A stretch of DNA of 64,000 nucleotides from JBBSAT01 sp046351235 (GTDB lineage: Bacteria > Myxococcota_A > Polyangia > Polyangiales > Sandaracinaceae), in the NCBI GenBank assembly GCA_046351235.1, contig JAXLYV010000002.1:983359-1047358 (forward strand). The letters run 5' to 3'. Positions within the stretch are counted from its first letter, which is position 1. Every line of letters starts with the position of its first letter. The notes under the pieces were generated by a model. That model was not told the DNA's origin. It ran no database searches and saw only the letters and a list, made by a program, of their open reading frames with translations. The position numbers were made by a program, and so were the translations under genes. Positions 40,885 through 49,504 of this stretch are shown one piece after another.

Positions 40885-42108
40885 ATGGGCGTACGCAACG
40901 AGGGGCGGGCGATGGCGGCGCGACGCACGGGCAGTGGCGGCTCCTGGAGCGACGATCCGCGCCTGCGCGCGCTCGCCATCGTGATCTTCGTCGCGCTGAC
41001 CGGGACGATCCTCTACGCCCTGCGGGGGGTGCTCTCGCCGATCTTCTTCTCGCTCGGCGTCGCGTACCTGCTCGACCCGGTGGTCGATCGCTTCGAGCGC
41101 GCGGGCGTGCCGCGCGGGGTCGCCATCACCATCGTGCTCGGCCTATTGGCGCTCGTGACGGTGCTCTTCCTCCTGCTCGTCTTGCCCGCGATCATCGGTG
41201 AGGTGGTGCAGTTCGCGCGCGAGCTGCCGGCGCAGATGCGCGCGCTCGACGCGCAGGCCGAGCCCTGGCTCGCGGCGCACGGGATCCCGGTGCCGCACAC
41301 GGTCGACGAGGCGCTCGCCGAGCTCTCGCTCGCGCCCACCGAGCTCGCCGAGCGCGCGGCCGCGCCGGCGCGCGAGATCCTGAGCTACGTGCTCGGCGGG
41401 ACGGTCACCGTGATCGGCGCCGTCGCGGGCGCGCTCGTGATCCCCGTGCTCGTCTTCTATCTGCTCTACGACTTCGATCGCATGGTCGAGGGCGCGCGGG
41501 ATCTGGTGCCGCTCCGCTACCGCGCGTACGTGGTCGAGGTCGCGAGCGAGATCGATGGCGTGCTCGGCCAGTTCGTGCGCGGTCAGCTCCTCGTGATGAT
41601 CGCGATGGGCGTGCTCTACGCGGTCGCGTACTCGCTCGTGGGCGTGCGCCTCGCGATCCCGATCGCGCTCGTCGCTGGGCTGCTCGCGTTCATCCCCTAC
41701 GTGGGCAGCGGCTCGGCGCTCGTGATGGCGCTCCTCATGTGCGTGGTGGACTGGACCGGGTGGACCAAGCCGATCCTCGTGATCGTGGCGTACGGCGTCT
41801 GCCAGTTCCTCGAAGGGTTCGTGGTGGTGCCGCGGATCGTCGGCGACAAGGTGGGCCTGCCGGCGGTGTGGGTGCTCGTCGCGTTGATGATCGGCGGTGA
41901 GGTGTTCGGTTTCCTCGGCGTGCTGCTCGCCGTGCCGGTGGCCGCGGTCGTGAAGATCTTCGTGGTGCGCGGGCTCGCGTACTACCGGCGCTCGGGGATG
42001 TACTCGGGGCAGCAGCCGAGCTCGGCGCCGCCGCCGTCCTTCGCGCCGGACCACGATCTGCTCTTCGGGCCGGCGAGCCCCGCAGCGAGCGACGGCGAGG
42101 ACGAGTGA
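40885..42108 (+). CDS. AI-2E family permease (TqsA/PerM-like)
   Basis: A 407-residue integral membrane protein with about eight hydrophobic segments, including LFLLLVLPAIIGEVV, VIPVLVFYLLYDFDR, FIPYVGSG and LVALMIGGEVFGFLGVLLAVP. The block PYVGSG and the conserved GExFGFxGxxLAVP near the end match the PerM/TqsA family, which exports autoinducer-2 or other small molecules or ions. ATG 40885 follows AAGGA at about 9 nt; ATG 40912 is a possible alternative. The Pro/Ser-rich tail is cytoplasmic. It overlaps the next gene by 4 nt. Substrate unknown. Confidence 0.85.
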   Translation: MGVRNEGRAMAARRTGSGGSWSDDPRLRALAIVIFVALTGTILYALRGVLSPIFFSLGVAYLLDPVVDRFERAGVPRGVAITIVLGLLALVTVLFLLLVLPAIIGEVVQFARELPAQMRALDAQAEPWLAAHGIPVPHTVDEALAELSLAPTELAERAAAPAREILSYVLGGTVTVIGAVAGALVIPVLVFYLLYDFDRMVEGARDLVPLRYRAYVVEVASEIDGVLGQFVRGQLLVMIAMGVLYAVAYSLVGVRLAIPIALVAGLLAFIPYVGSGSALVMALLMCVVDWTGWTKPILVIVAYGVCQFLEGFVVVPRIVGDKVGLPAVWVLVALMIGGEVFGFLGVLLAVPVAAVVKIFVVRGLAYYRRSGMYSGQQPSSAPPPSFAPDHDLLFGPASPAASDGEDE

Positions 42109-42929
42109 GGCGCGCGGCGCTGGGGCTCGCGATCGCGGCGTCGGCGATCACGGCCGGCGCGCTCGCGCAGGGGCGCGGGTCGATCGATCTGCGTCTCGTC
42201 GCGGGCGGCGGCGTGCTCGCGCGGCCGGGGGAGCGAGCGGGCGAGGGCGGCGGTGTCCCGGTGCGCGTGGTGGGCAACGGATGGACGTGCGACGCGACGA
42301 CGCAGGCGCGCGCCGACGCGTCGATCGCGGATGCGGTCGGCGACGTGCAGACGGGCCTGGTGGCGGCGGTGGGCGGCTGCCCGAGCGACGAGCCGCTCTT
42401 CGCGGTGCTCGGCCACGACGCGCGCTGGCCCTGGCCCGCGGCGGTCGACGGCACGGCCGAGCGATTCGCGGCGGCGCTCGCGCTCGCACGAGAGGCCGCG
42501 GCGCGCGCAGGGCACTACCGGGGCGAGGTCGAGTGGGACTCCCCGCGCGGCTACACGGAGGGGAGCGATGCGTACCTGCTGCTCACGGGCCCCCGATGCG
42601 ACGACGAGGTCGGGTGCGCCGTGAGCGTGGCGGCGCTCGCCCGCGTGCGGGGCGGGCAGGCCTCGGTGGTGATCGCGCGCCCCTCGCACGGGGGCTTCGG
42701 CGACGAGCAGACGAGCCACTGCCGCGCCCGCTGGCAGGGCGTGGTGGACGTGGACGGAGACGGCGTGATCGAGCTGGTCGAGACGCAGCGCTGCGACGGC
42801 GCGTTCCTCGTGCGCCTCGTGCGCGAGAGCACGCGCCCGGAGGGCGAGGTCGTGTGGGAGGCCCGCTACGTCGGGAGCCCGCTCCGAGCGACGGTCGACC
42901 GTGCGCCGCGGCCGACGCATCCGCGCTGA
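42105..42929 (+). CDS. Exported protein of unknown function with a calcium-type VDVDGDG motif
   Basis: A 274-residue protein with a signal peptide (cleavage after ALA near residue 21). The mature part has several Cys pairs and ends with VVDVDGDGVIELVE, a DxDxDG loop of the FG-GAP/EF-type calcium-binding kind, seen in many secreted repeat proteins. It is translationally coupled to the upstream permease (GTGA overlap), which suggests a joint role. No enzyme family recognised. Confidence 0.7.
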   Translation: MRRAALGLAIAASAITAGALAQGRGSIDLRLVAGGGVLARPGERAGEGGGVPVRVVGNGWTCDATTQARADASIADAVGDVQTGLVAAVGGCPSDEPLFAVLGHDARWPWPAAVDGTAERFAAALALAREAAARAGHYRGEVEWDSPRGYTEGSDAYLLLTGPRCDDEVGCAVSVAALARVRGGQASVVIARPSHGGFGDEQTSHCRARWQGVVDVDGDGVIELVETQRCDGAFLVRLVRESTRPEGEVVWEARYVGSPLRATVDRAPRPTHPR

Positions 42930-43116
42930 GCGGGTCGCGTCTGCGCGATCGAGCTCCCCCCGGGCATTCGCCGGTGGCGATCGCGGCGGTGGCCCAGACC
43001 GGCGGGGGAGATGCGGCGCCTCCATGGCCGAGCCGGTCGAGGTCGATCGCCCGCGGGCTGTGCGAAACACCGCGCTTGATCGGGCTGCCGCCGCCGCGCG
43101 AACATCCAGGCGAGCC

Positions 43117-43626
43117 ATGAGCGAGACCACCGCGAACAAGTGCGACAACTGCGGCGCGCCCTACGAGGACGGGCTCGCGAGCTGCGCGTTCTGCGACATG
43201 CCCATCGTCGGCCGCAGCGCCGGCGTGCGCTGCCCCGCGTGCAGCGAGCTCAACACGGCCGACCGGCGCGCGTGCGCGATGTGCGGCGCCGCCTTCACGA
43301 AGGGCTGCGTCTTCTGCGGCCGGGTCGCCTTCCTCACCGCGACCGCGTGCCCCGGCTGCAACGAGGCCTTCGCCGGCGCCGAGCAGCGCAAGTCGCAGCG
43401 CGAGGCGCAGGCCAAGCAGCAGCAGCAGATGCAGCTCGCGCAGCAGGGGCTCAGCGCCGTCACCGGGTTCGCCGCGTCGCAGGCCGGACAGGCGCTGATC
43501 GGGAGCCTCGTGGGCGGCGGCGCGCCCTCGCACGGGGGCAAGCCGGCTTCGGGCGGCGGCGAGGGCCTGCTCGGCCAGCTCTTCGACGCCGTCATCCACT
43601 CGAACGACAAGAACATCAAGCGCTGA
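43117..43626 (+). CDS. Double zinc-ribbon protein
   Basis: A 169-residue protein. The N-terminal about 90 residues contain eight Cys-x2-Cys type pairs (CDNCG, CAFCD, CPACS, CAMCG, CVFCG, CPGCN), typical of tandem zinc ribbons of the DZR type. A Gln/Lys helix (QAKQQQQMQLAQQG) follows, then a glycine-rich hydrophobic segment (about 110-150, GFAASQAGQALIGSLVGGG) that may associate with membrane. No catalytic motif. Precedes an SDR gene at 30 bp. Confidence 0.8.
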   Translation: MSETTANKCDNCGAPYEDGLASCAFCDMPIVGRSAGVRCPACSELNTADRRACAMCGAAFTKGCVFCGRVAFLTATACPGCNEAFAGAEQRKSQREAQAKQQQQMQLAQQGLSAVTGFAASQAGQALIGSLVGGGAPSHGGKPASGGGEGLLGQLFDAVIHSNDKNIKR

Positions 43627-43656
43627 TCGCGCGAGAGAGAACGGAAGCGAGCAAGC

Positions 43657-44424
43657 ATGGATCTGCGGGATCGGGTCGCCCTCGTCACGGGCGGAGCGTC
43701 GGGCCTCGGGCGCGCGACGGTGCTCGCGCTCGTCGAGCGCGGTGCGAAGGTCGCCATCGTCGATCGCGACGCCGAGCGCGCGACGGCGCTCGCGGACGAG
43801 CTCGGTGGGCGCGCGTGGGCCGCGTCCGCCGACGTCGCCGACGAGGGGCAGATGATCGCCGCGATCCAGGGCGCGGCCGAGCGCGGGCCGCTCGGGCTCG
43901 CCGTCGCGTGCGCCGGGGTCGGCTGGGCCGCGCGCACCGTCGACAAGGAAGGCAAGCCGCACGACCTCGCGCTCTTCCGCAAGGTCGTCGACGTGAACCT
44001 CGTCGGCACCTTCAACCTGATCCGCCTCGCGAGCGCCGCGATGGCCAAGAACACGCCCGACGCGGGCGGCCAGCGGGGCGTGATCGTCTGCACGGCCTCG
44101 GTCGCGGCCTTCGACGGGCAGATCGGCCAGATCGCGTACGCCGCGTCGAAGGGCGGCGTGACGGCGATGACGCTCCCCGCGGCGCGCGATCTCTCCAAGA
44201 TCGGCGTTCGCGTCGTCACCATCGCGCCCGGCACCTTCGACACGCCGATGCTCCAGATGCTCCCCGACGAGGCCAAGCGCGCGCTCGCCGCTTCGATCCC
44301 GAACCCCTCGCGCCTCGGCGACCCGCGCGAGTTCGGCGCGCTCGCCGTCCACATCGCCGAGAACGACTACCTCAACGGCGAGACCATCCGCCTCGACGGC
44401 GCACTGCGCATGGCCCCGAAGTGA
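43657..44424 (+). CDS. Short-chain dehydrogenase, HSD10 / 3-hydroxyacyl-CoA dehydrogenase type II-like
   Basis: A 255-residue SDR. It has the cofactor motif TGGASGLGRA (about 11-20), the NAD-preferring acidic IVDRD after the second strand, and the catalytic Y161-x3-K165 (QIAYAASKGG). PGTFDTPMLQMLP and the C-terminal EFGALAVHIAENDYLNGE match mitochondrial HSD17B10 and bacterial 3-hydroxy-2-methylbutyryl-CoA dehydrogenases of the isoleucine and fatty-acid beta-oxidation pathways. No acyl-CoA genes are close by, so the substrate is assigned only by resemblance. About 140 bp of direct repeats follow it. Confidence 0.85.
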   Translation: MDLRDRVALVTGGASGLGRATVLALVERGAKVAIVDRDAERATALADELGGRAWAASADVADEGQMIAAIQGAAERGPLGLAVACAGVGWAARTVDKEGKPHDLALFRKVVDVNLVGTFNLIRLASAAMAKNTPDAGGQRGVIVCTASVAAFDGQIGQIAYAASKGGVTAMTLPAARDLSKIGVRVVTIAPGTFDTPMLQMLPDEAKRALAASIPNPSRLGDPREFGALAVHIAENDYLNGETIRLDGALRMAPK

Positions 44425-44425
44425 A

Positions 44426-44540
44426 GGCAAGAAGTGCTCGAGACCGGAGGTCGCGTACGGGAGCGCGCGCAGCGCGCGTACGGGAGCGGCCGGAGGGGTC
44501 GAGCCGGACAGTGCCGGCAAGAAGTGCTCGAGACCGGAGG
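44426..44540 (+). repeat. 25-bp perfect direct repeat flanking a smaller duplicate
   Basis: The 25 bp at 44426-44450 recur exactly at 44516-44540 (90 bp apart), between the SDR stop and the start of the LplT-PlsC fusion. Between them CGCGTACGGGAGCG occurs twice (44452-44465 and 44475-44488). Together they look like a short tandem duplication or slipped-strand product. The second copy lies 27 bp before the next start, so it may contribute to its leader. Confidence 0.85.
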
Positions 44541-44566
44541 GCGCGGGCCACGAGGAACGCGCGCCG

Positions 44567-46435
44567 ATGAGCCAGGGGCATCTCCTCCGTGAGCGGCGCT
44601 TCGGGCCGTTCTTCCTCGTCCAGTTCACCGGCGCCTTCAACGACAACGCGCTGAAGCAGGCGATCGTCATCTACGCGCTCGCCGCGGCGTCGTCGTCGGC
44701 CGAGAGCGTTTCGCTCTGGGGGTCGGCGCTCTTCATCGCGCCCTACTTCCTGTTCTCGGCCACCGCCGGCCAGCTCGCCGAGAAGTACGACAAGGCCGCG
44801 CTCATCCGCGGCACGAAGCTCTTCGAGGTCGTGCTGATGCTGCTCGCCGCCGCGGCGTTCCAGATCGGCAGCATCCCGCTCCTGCTGGCGCTGCTCACGC
44901 TGCTGGGCCTGCAGGCCACGTTCTTCGGGCCCGTGAAGTACGCGATCCTGCCGGCCGTCCTCGAGGAGAAGGAGCTCGTCGGCGGCAACGCGCTCGTCGA
45001 GGCCGGCACCTACGTCGCCATCCTCGTCGGCATGATCGCCGGCGCCGAGATCGTCGCCATCCCCACCTGGGGCACTGCGCTCGTCGGCGCCTTGCTCGTG
45101 GCCTTCGCCGTCGCCGGCTACCTCTCCGCGCGCGCCGTTCCGTCCGTGCCCTCGGCGCTCCCGGATCTGAAGGTCAGCTACAACTTCTTCGCCGAGACCT
45201 GGCGCACGATCGGCCTCGCGCGCGAGACGCACTCGGTCTGGCTCTCGATCCTCGGCATCTCGTGGTTCTGGCTCTACGGCGCCATCTTCCTCAGCGAGCT
45301 GCCGACCTTCGTGCAAGAGGTGATCGGCGGTCAGACGAACGTCGTCACGCTCTGCATGGTGTTCTTCTCGCTCGGCGTCGGCAGCGGCTCGCTCCTCTGC
45401 GAGCGCCTCTCGGGCGGGCACATCGAGCTCGGCCTCGTGCCGCTCGGCTCCATCGGCCTCTCGCTCTTCGGCGTCGACCTCTACCTCGCGAGCGAGTGGC
45501 ACCACGCGGCGGGCACCGGCCTCTCGTGGACGACGGTCCTCACCGACGGCCACCACCTCCGCATCCTCGCCGACTTCGCGCTCATCGGCCTCTTCGGCGG
45601 CCTCTACAGCGTGCCGCTCTTCGCGTTCGTGCAGCACCGCAGCGACGCCGAGAAGCGCTCGCGCATCATCGCCGGCAACAACATCGTCAACTCGGCGTTC
45701 ATCGTGGGCGCCGCCGTGCTCGCGCAGGTCTGCCGCTCGCTCTTCCACATGAGCGTGCCCGAGGTCTTTCTCGTCGGCGCGATCCTCAACGCCCTCGTCG
45801 CCGCGTACATCTACACGGTCGTCCCCGAGTTCTTCGTCCGCTTCTGCGCGTGGCTGCTCGTGAGCACGATGTACCGGCTGAAGACGCGCGGGCAGGAGCA
45901 CATCCCGGAGAAGGGCGCCGCGCTCATCGTCTGCAACCACGTGAGCTTCGTCGACTCGCTGGTGGTCGGCGCGACCTGCGCGCGCCCGATTCGCTTCGTC
46001 ATGTACTACCGCATCTACCAGTCGCCCTTCCTCGGCTGGATCTTCCGCATGGCGAAGGCGATCCCGATCGCCGGTCGCAAGGAAGACCCCGAGCTGATGG
46101 AGCGCGCCTTCGCCGAGGTGAAGAAGTGCCTCGACGAGGGCGAGCTCGTGGGCATCTTTCCCGAAGGCGTGATCACCTACACGGGCGAGATCAATCCCTT
46201 CCGGCCGGGCGTCGATCGCATCCTCGAGCAATCGCCGGTGCCCGTGGTGCCGATGGCGCTGCGCGGCCTCTGGGGCTCGTTCTTCAGCCGCCAGGGCGGG
46301 CCGGCGATGACGCGCCCGATGCGCCGCTTCTGGTCGAAGATCGAGCTCGAGGTGGGCGAGCCCATCCCGGCGGCCGAAGCGAGCAGCGAGCGCCTCGAGG
46401 CCGAGGTGCGGCGCATGCGCGGCGACTGGAAGTGA
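44567..46435 (+). CDS. LplT-type lysophospholipid transporter fused to a PlsC-type acyltransferase
   Basis: A 622-residue fusion. Residues about 1-430 are a 12-helix major-facilitator unit with the LplT-like GPVKYAILP motif and FNDNALKQA. Residues about 435-622 are a lysophospholipid acyltransferase with NHVSFVD (H-x4-D, about 457-463), FPEG (about 531) and a typical PlsC order. E. coli separates LplT and the three-domain Aas; here the acyl-ACP synthetase domain is absent, so the enzyme needs acyl-ACP or acyl-CoA from elsewhere. It should flip lysophospholipid inward and re-acylate it. Followed by the next gene after 4 bp. Confidence 0.93.
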   Translation: MSQGHLLRERRFGPFFLVQFTGAFNDNALKQAIVIYALAAASSSAESVSLWGSALFIAPYFLFSATAGQLAEKYDKAALIRGTKLFEVVLMLLAAAAFQIGSIPLLLALLTLLGLQATFFGPVKYAILPAVLEEKELVGGNALVEAGTYVAILVGMIAGAEIVAIPTWGTALVGALLVAFAVAGYLSARAVPSVPSALPDLKVSYNFFAETWRTIGLARETHSVWLSILGISWFWLYGAIFLSELPTFVQEVIGGQTNVVTLCMVFFSLGVGSGSLLCERLSGGHIELGLVPLGSIGLSLFGVDLYLASEWHHAAGTGLSWTTVLTDGHHLRILADFALIGLFGGLYSVPLFAFVQHRSDAEKRSRIIAGNNIVNSAFIVGAAVLAQVCRSLFHMSVPEVFLVGAILNALVAAYIYTVVPEFFVRFCAWLLVSTMYRLKTRGQEHIPEKGAALIVCNHVSFVDSLVVGATCARPIRFVMYYRIYQSPFLGWIFRMAKAIPIAGRKEDPELMERAFAEVKKCLDEGELVGIFPEGVITYTGEINPFRPGVDRILEQSPVPVVPMALRGLWGSFFSRQGGPAMTRPMRRFWSKIELEVGEPIPAAEASSERLEAEVRRMRGDWK

Positions 46436-46439
46436 GCCG

Positions 46440-47456
46440 ATGAAGCGGAGCGCCGCGCTCGGGATCGTCGTCGTCGGCTGCGTGGCGATCGCCGCGGCCG
46501 CGGCGTTCCTGGGCACCGAGACGCCGCCGCGCACGACGCTCGAGATGGCCCCCGAAGGCACCACGATCGTCGCGCACCTCGACGTCGCCGCCATCCTGAG
46601 CTCGCCCCTCTGGCAGGCGTACGTGCACGACGACGAGGGCATGTCGCGCATCGAGCGCCTCTGCGGCGCGAGCCCGCTCGAGAGCGTGCACACCGCGGAC
46701 GTCTACGTCGTGGGATCCGACGAGAGCCCGCTCGCGCACCTCGCCTTCCTCGCGCGCGGCCCGCTCGATCTCGATCGGCTCGGCACCTGCGTGCGCCAGG
46801 TCGTCGAGGACGACGGCGGGGGCATCCACGAGGTGCGCATCGAGGGCGTGCGCGCCATCGCGAGCGACCGCGGCGACGGGCGCGCGGCCTTCCTCGCGGC
46901 GGACACGGTCGTGGGCGGCGACGAGACGCTCGTGCGCGAGCTCATCCACCTCGATCACGGTAGCGCGCACCCGATGCAGGACGCGACGCTCTCGCGCCTC
47001 TATGCGATCGCGGTCGCGCGGCACGACGTCGCGGTCGCCGCGATCGTGCCCGACGCGTGGCGCGGTGCGATCGGGCACGCGCTGGAGGGCGCTCCGGGCC
47101 TCACGCCGCTCACGGGCAGCGACGCCGTCGCGATCGGCGCTTCGCTCGCGCACGGTGGGATCGGCCTCACGCTGGCCGTCGCCTGCGCGCGCGAGAGCGA
47201 GGCGCGGCGATTGTCCGAGGCAGCGCGCGCGGCGATCGACTCGGCGCTCGAGGATCCGCTCGTGCGCCTGAGCGCGGCGGGCATGGCGCTGCGGCGCATC
47301 GATCTCGAGCCGCGCGGCGCCGATCTCGTGGCGACGCTCGATCTCGATCAGGACGCGTTCGAGGACGTGGTCGCCCTCATCCGCGAGCAGATGGGGCACG
47401 CGCGCATCCAGATGGTCGACGGCCCCGAGCCGCCGCCCGCGCCCATCGAGGATTGA
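46440..47456 (+). CDS. Membrane-anchored protein of unknown function
   Basis: A 338-residue protein with an N-terminal hydrophobic segment (residues about 6-26) and then a large extracytoplasmic domain. The start of the domain, TTLEMAPEGTTIVAHLDVAAIL, resembles secreted proteins in which bulky beta-alpha repeats form a DUF3352-like fold. I see no catalytic motif. It begins 4 bp after the acyltransferase fusion, so it is very probably co-transcribed and may act in envelope lipid upkeep. The C-terminus is Pro-rich. Confidence 0.65.
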   Translation: MKRSAALGIVVVGCVAIAAAAAFLGTETPPRTTLEMAPEGTTIVAHLDVAAILSSPLWQAYVHDDEGMSRIERLCGASPLESVHTADVYVVGSDESPLAHLAFLARGPLDLDRLGTCVRQVVEDDGGGIHEVRIEGVRAIASDRGDGRAAFLAADTVVGGDETLVRELIHLDHGSAHPMQDATLSRLYAIAVARHDVAVAAIVPDAWRGAIGHALEGAPGLTPLTGSDAVAIGASLAHGGIGLTLAVACARESEARRLSEAARAAIDSALEDPLVRLSAAGMALRRIDLEPRGADLVATLDLDQDAFEDVVALIREQMGHARIQMVDGPEPPPAPIED

Positions 47457-47508
47457 CGCGCGCGCGGCGCGCTTGACGCGGCGGCGCGAGGCGCGTCGGA
47501 TCGCGCGC

Positions 47509-47784
47509 ATGTACCGCTCTCCCGATCGCATCGAGCGCTGCCCGTGTTGTCAGAGCGAAGAGCTCGGCCCGCTCACGAAGTTCGACCCCAGCGAGGGCAA
47601 CGCCCACCTCCACTTCGCGCGGAAGGACCCCACGGGCGGCATCTTCCGCGCGAGCTCGGAGACGTTCGCCGTCGACCGCGCGCGCGTGTGCCTCGCGTGC
47701 GGCCACGTGATGTTCTTCTTCAGCGAGGGACGGCTGCGCCAGTTGAAGGGACGGTTGCCCGAGCTCGAGCCGATGCTCGGCTGA
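47509..47784 (+). CDS. Small zinc-ribbon protein
   Basis: A 91-residue protein with CPCC near the start and CLACG about 45 residues later, forming a possible C4 zinc ribbon. The centre has conserved-looking HLHFARKDPTGGIF and aromatic positions (HVMFFF). ATG 47509 is preferred to TTG 47473. Its stop TGA (47782-47784) lies inside the palindromic REP-like sequence described next. Confidence 0.6.
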   Translation: MYRSPDRIERCPCCQSEELGPLTKFDPSEGNAHLHFARKDPTGGIFRASSETFAVDRARVCLACGHVMFFFSEGRLRQLKGRLPELEPMLG

Positions 47785-47815
47785 AGGGCCGACACAGAAT
47801 GTGTCGGAGCCCTTC
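47780..47815 (+). repeat. REP-like palindrome, left flank of the RAYT unit
   Basis: The stem CCGACACA (47789-47796) / TGTGTCGG (47800-47807) has a GAA loop, and an outer stem GAAGGGC / GCCCTTC extends it to about 14 bp. The sequence GCTGAAGGGCCGACACA that starts it recurs in inverted orientation at 49488-49504. The TGA within it is the stop codon of the preceding gene. Confidence 0.85.
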
Positions 47816-48078
47816 GCTGCCTGTCTGTTCGAGTCCTCGCGAGCGCGGAGAGGACGCGTCGGGGGCGCCGCTCGGCCGGTGCCCTCACTCGACCTCTCCC
47901 CGCGCAGCGGAGAAGCGGGACGAGCGGGAGTGGGTTCGGTACGCAGCGTTCGACGGCGCGCGCGCCCTCGTTAGGCACCGTCTCTCGCCGCGCGGCGTGG
48001 ACTGCGTGCCCGTGGACGACATTCCCGCGTAGGATGGAGCACGCGTTCGAGCCGAGGTGGTAGCCCCGGGAGTCGTCG

Positions 48079-48435
48079 GTGAATCCACGCCCCATTCAGG
48101 CGCGCATCGGGATACCCATGCGCTCGTCGCTTCTCTACGTGTTCGTCGACGAAGCGATCACAGCGAAGCATCCGTGGTGGAGGATGCTGTTCGACCTCTT
48201 GATGGCAGAAGCCGCGAGCGCGACGACGTGGCGGAGCGATCCCGAAGACGGCGGGCGCTACGCGGAGCTATCACCTGACGCCCGGCTACGCGCGCAGATC
48301 GTATCCATGATTCGAGATGCGCCGCCCGAGGTCCGTCGTCAGTCTCGAGGCGTCGATCGCGCCGCGAAGCTGTGCGCACCCCCAGGCGCGGAAGACCTCC
48401 CTTTGACGCTCTTGTTCGCGGAAGCACCGCGTTGA
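48079..48435 (+). CDS. Possible small protein of unknown function
   Basis: A 118-residue frame from GTG 48079 (ATG 48118 shortens it to 105). The sequence has ordinary protein-like composition (LLYVFVDEAITAKHPWWRMLFDLL..) but no signal or family. It lies inside the REP-bounded region with the RAYT gene. The stretch from 47816 to 48078 upstream holds no gene I can support, and 48436-48735 only scrambled frames. Confidence 0.35.
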   Translation: MNPRPIQARIGIPMRSSLLYVFVDEAITAKHPWWRMLFDLLMAEAASATTWRSDPEDGGRYAELSPDARLRAQIVSMIRDAPPEVRRQSRGVDRAAKLCAPPGAEDLPLTLLFAEAPR

Positions 48436-48735
48436 CCGCAGGGCTCGAGGCCCGCCCGTCCGTGTCGCCGCGGAGCGTCGCAAGAGGACACGCCCGCCGC
48501 CCCCATCACCCGCTCGATCAACGCTCCCCGCGCGGCCTCCCCTCCAGCTTCGAGGGACCGCCTTCCTCGCATCTCCGGCCCTCGCGGTGCCGCATGCGCT
48601 CGAGCCACGCGGGCAGGCCCGCGAGCCGCACAGCTCCGATCTCGCCCGCCCCCAGGCTCCACCGGCGAGAAAGAAACAGTGCCCAATCATGTGCGCGTCG
48701 CGTCAGTCGCGTGAGTGCTCGTCGTCTCCTCGGAC

Positions 48736-49407
48736 ATGGGCAAGAGACGACCGACACAGACGACGCTCGACTTCCGGCCCCATGGTGGCGCGCGACCCGG
48801 TGCAGGGCGCAAGCCTCGCGGCGCTCGCGCGGGCGTGAAGCACACGCGGCGCGGCGCGTTAGGCGGAGCGGCGCCGGTGCTCGTCACGATGAAGGTGCTG
48901 GCGGGCCTCGCGAACCTGCGGAGCCGACGGCGATTTCGCGCGGTGCTCGCGAGCTTGCACAAAGCAAGCGCGCGCCTCGGCAGCCGCATCGTCGAGTACT
49001 CCGTGCAGAGCGACCACCTCCACCTCGTGGTCGAGACACGGGACGAGCGCATGCTCGCTCGCGCGATGCAGGGCCTCGCGGTGCGCCTCGCGCGCGCGCT
49101 CAACCGCTCGCTCGGGAGGCGCGGCAAGGTCTTCGCCGACCGTTTCCATCACCGCGCGCTCACCACGCCGCGGCAGGTGCGGAACGCCCTCGCGTACGTG
49201 CTCTGCAACGCACGCAAGCATCGGGCGGCGCCGCCGATCTCGGGCTGGCTCGACCCGCTCTCCTCCGCGCCCTCGTTCGATGGATGGCTTCGCGCAGCGA
49301 CGCAGGAAGATCGCGCACTCCCCTCGCCACGAACCTGGCTGCTCCGTGTGGGCTGGCGCCGCGGAGGGCGCCTCGACCCCGATCGCATTCCCGGCCCACT
49401 CGCTTGA
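48736..49407 (+). CDS. REP-associated tyrosine transposase (RAYT, Y1/HUH superfamily)
   Basis: A 223-residue protein of RAYT length. The HUH metal motif is HLHLVVE (His94, His96) after YSVQSD, and the catalytic tyrosine is Tyr154 in ALAYVLCNARKH, as in TnpA-REP enzymes. The N-terminus carries a basic, glycine-rich stretch (HGGARPGAGRKPRG), common in these single-strand DNA cutters. RAYTs are domesticated relatives of IS200/IS605 transposases that process REP palindromes. Here the flanking palindromes (47780-47815, 49476-49504) are the expected substrates. ATG 48736 begins the protein; no strong RBS. Confidence 0.88.
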   Translation: MGKRRPTQTTLDFRPHGGARPGAGRKPRGARAGVKHTRRGALGGAAPVLVTMKVLAGLANLRSRRRFRAVLASLHKASARLGSRIVEYSVQSDHLHLVVETRDERMLARAMQGLAVRLARALNRSLGRRGKVFADRFHHRALTTPRQVRNALAYVLCNARKHRAAPPISGWLDPLSSAPSFDGWLRAATQEDRALPSPRTWLLRVGWRRGGRLDPDRIPGPLA

Positions 49408-49475
49408 TTCGGCACTGAACGCCTCGCGCGCGTGCTCAGCGCGGGACACGAAGCGCAGCCACGGCTCGCGTCTCT

Positions 49476-49504
49476 GCCGACACATTTTGTGTCGGCCCTT
49501 CAGC
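49476..49504 (-). repeat. REP-like palindrome, right flank of the RAYT unit
   Basis: The stem GCCGACACA (49476-49484) / TGTGTCGGC (49488-49496) has a TTT loop. On the minus strand it reads GCTGAAGGGCCGACACA, the same 17 bases that begin the left palindrome. The TGA at 49502-49500 is the stop of the gene to its right. The outer GAAGGGC arm has no partner on this side. Confidence 0.85.
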
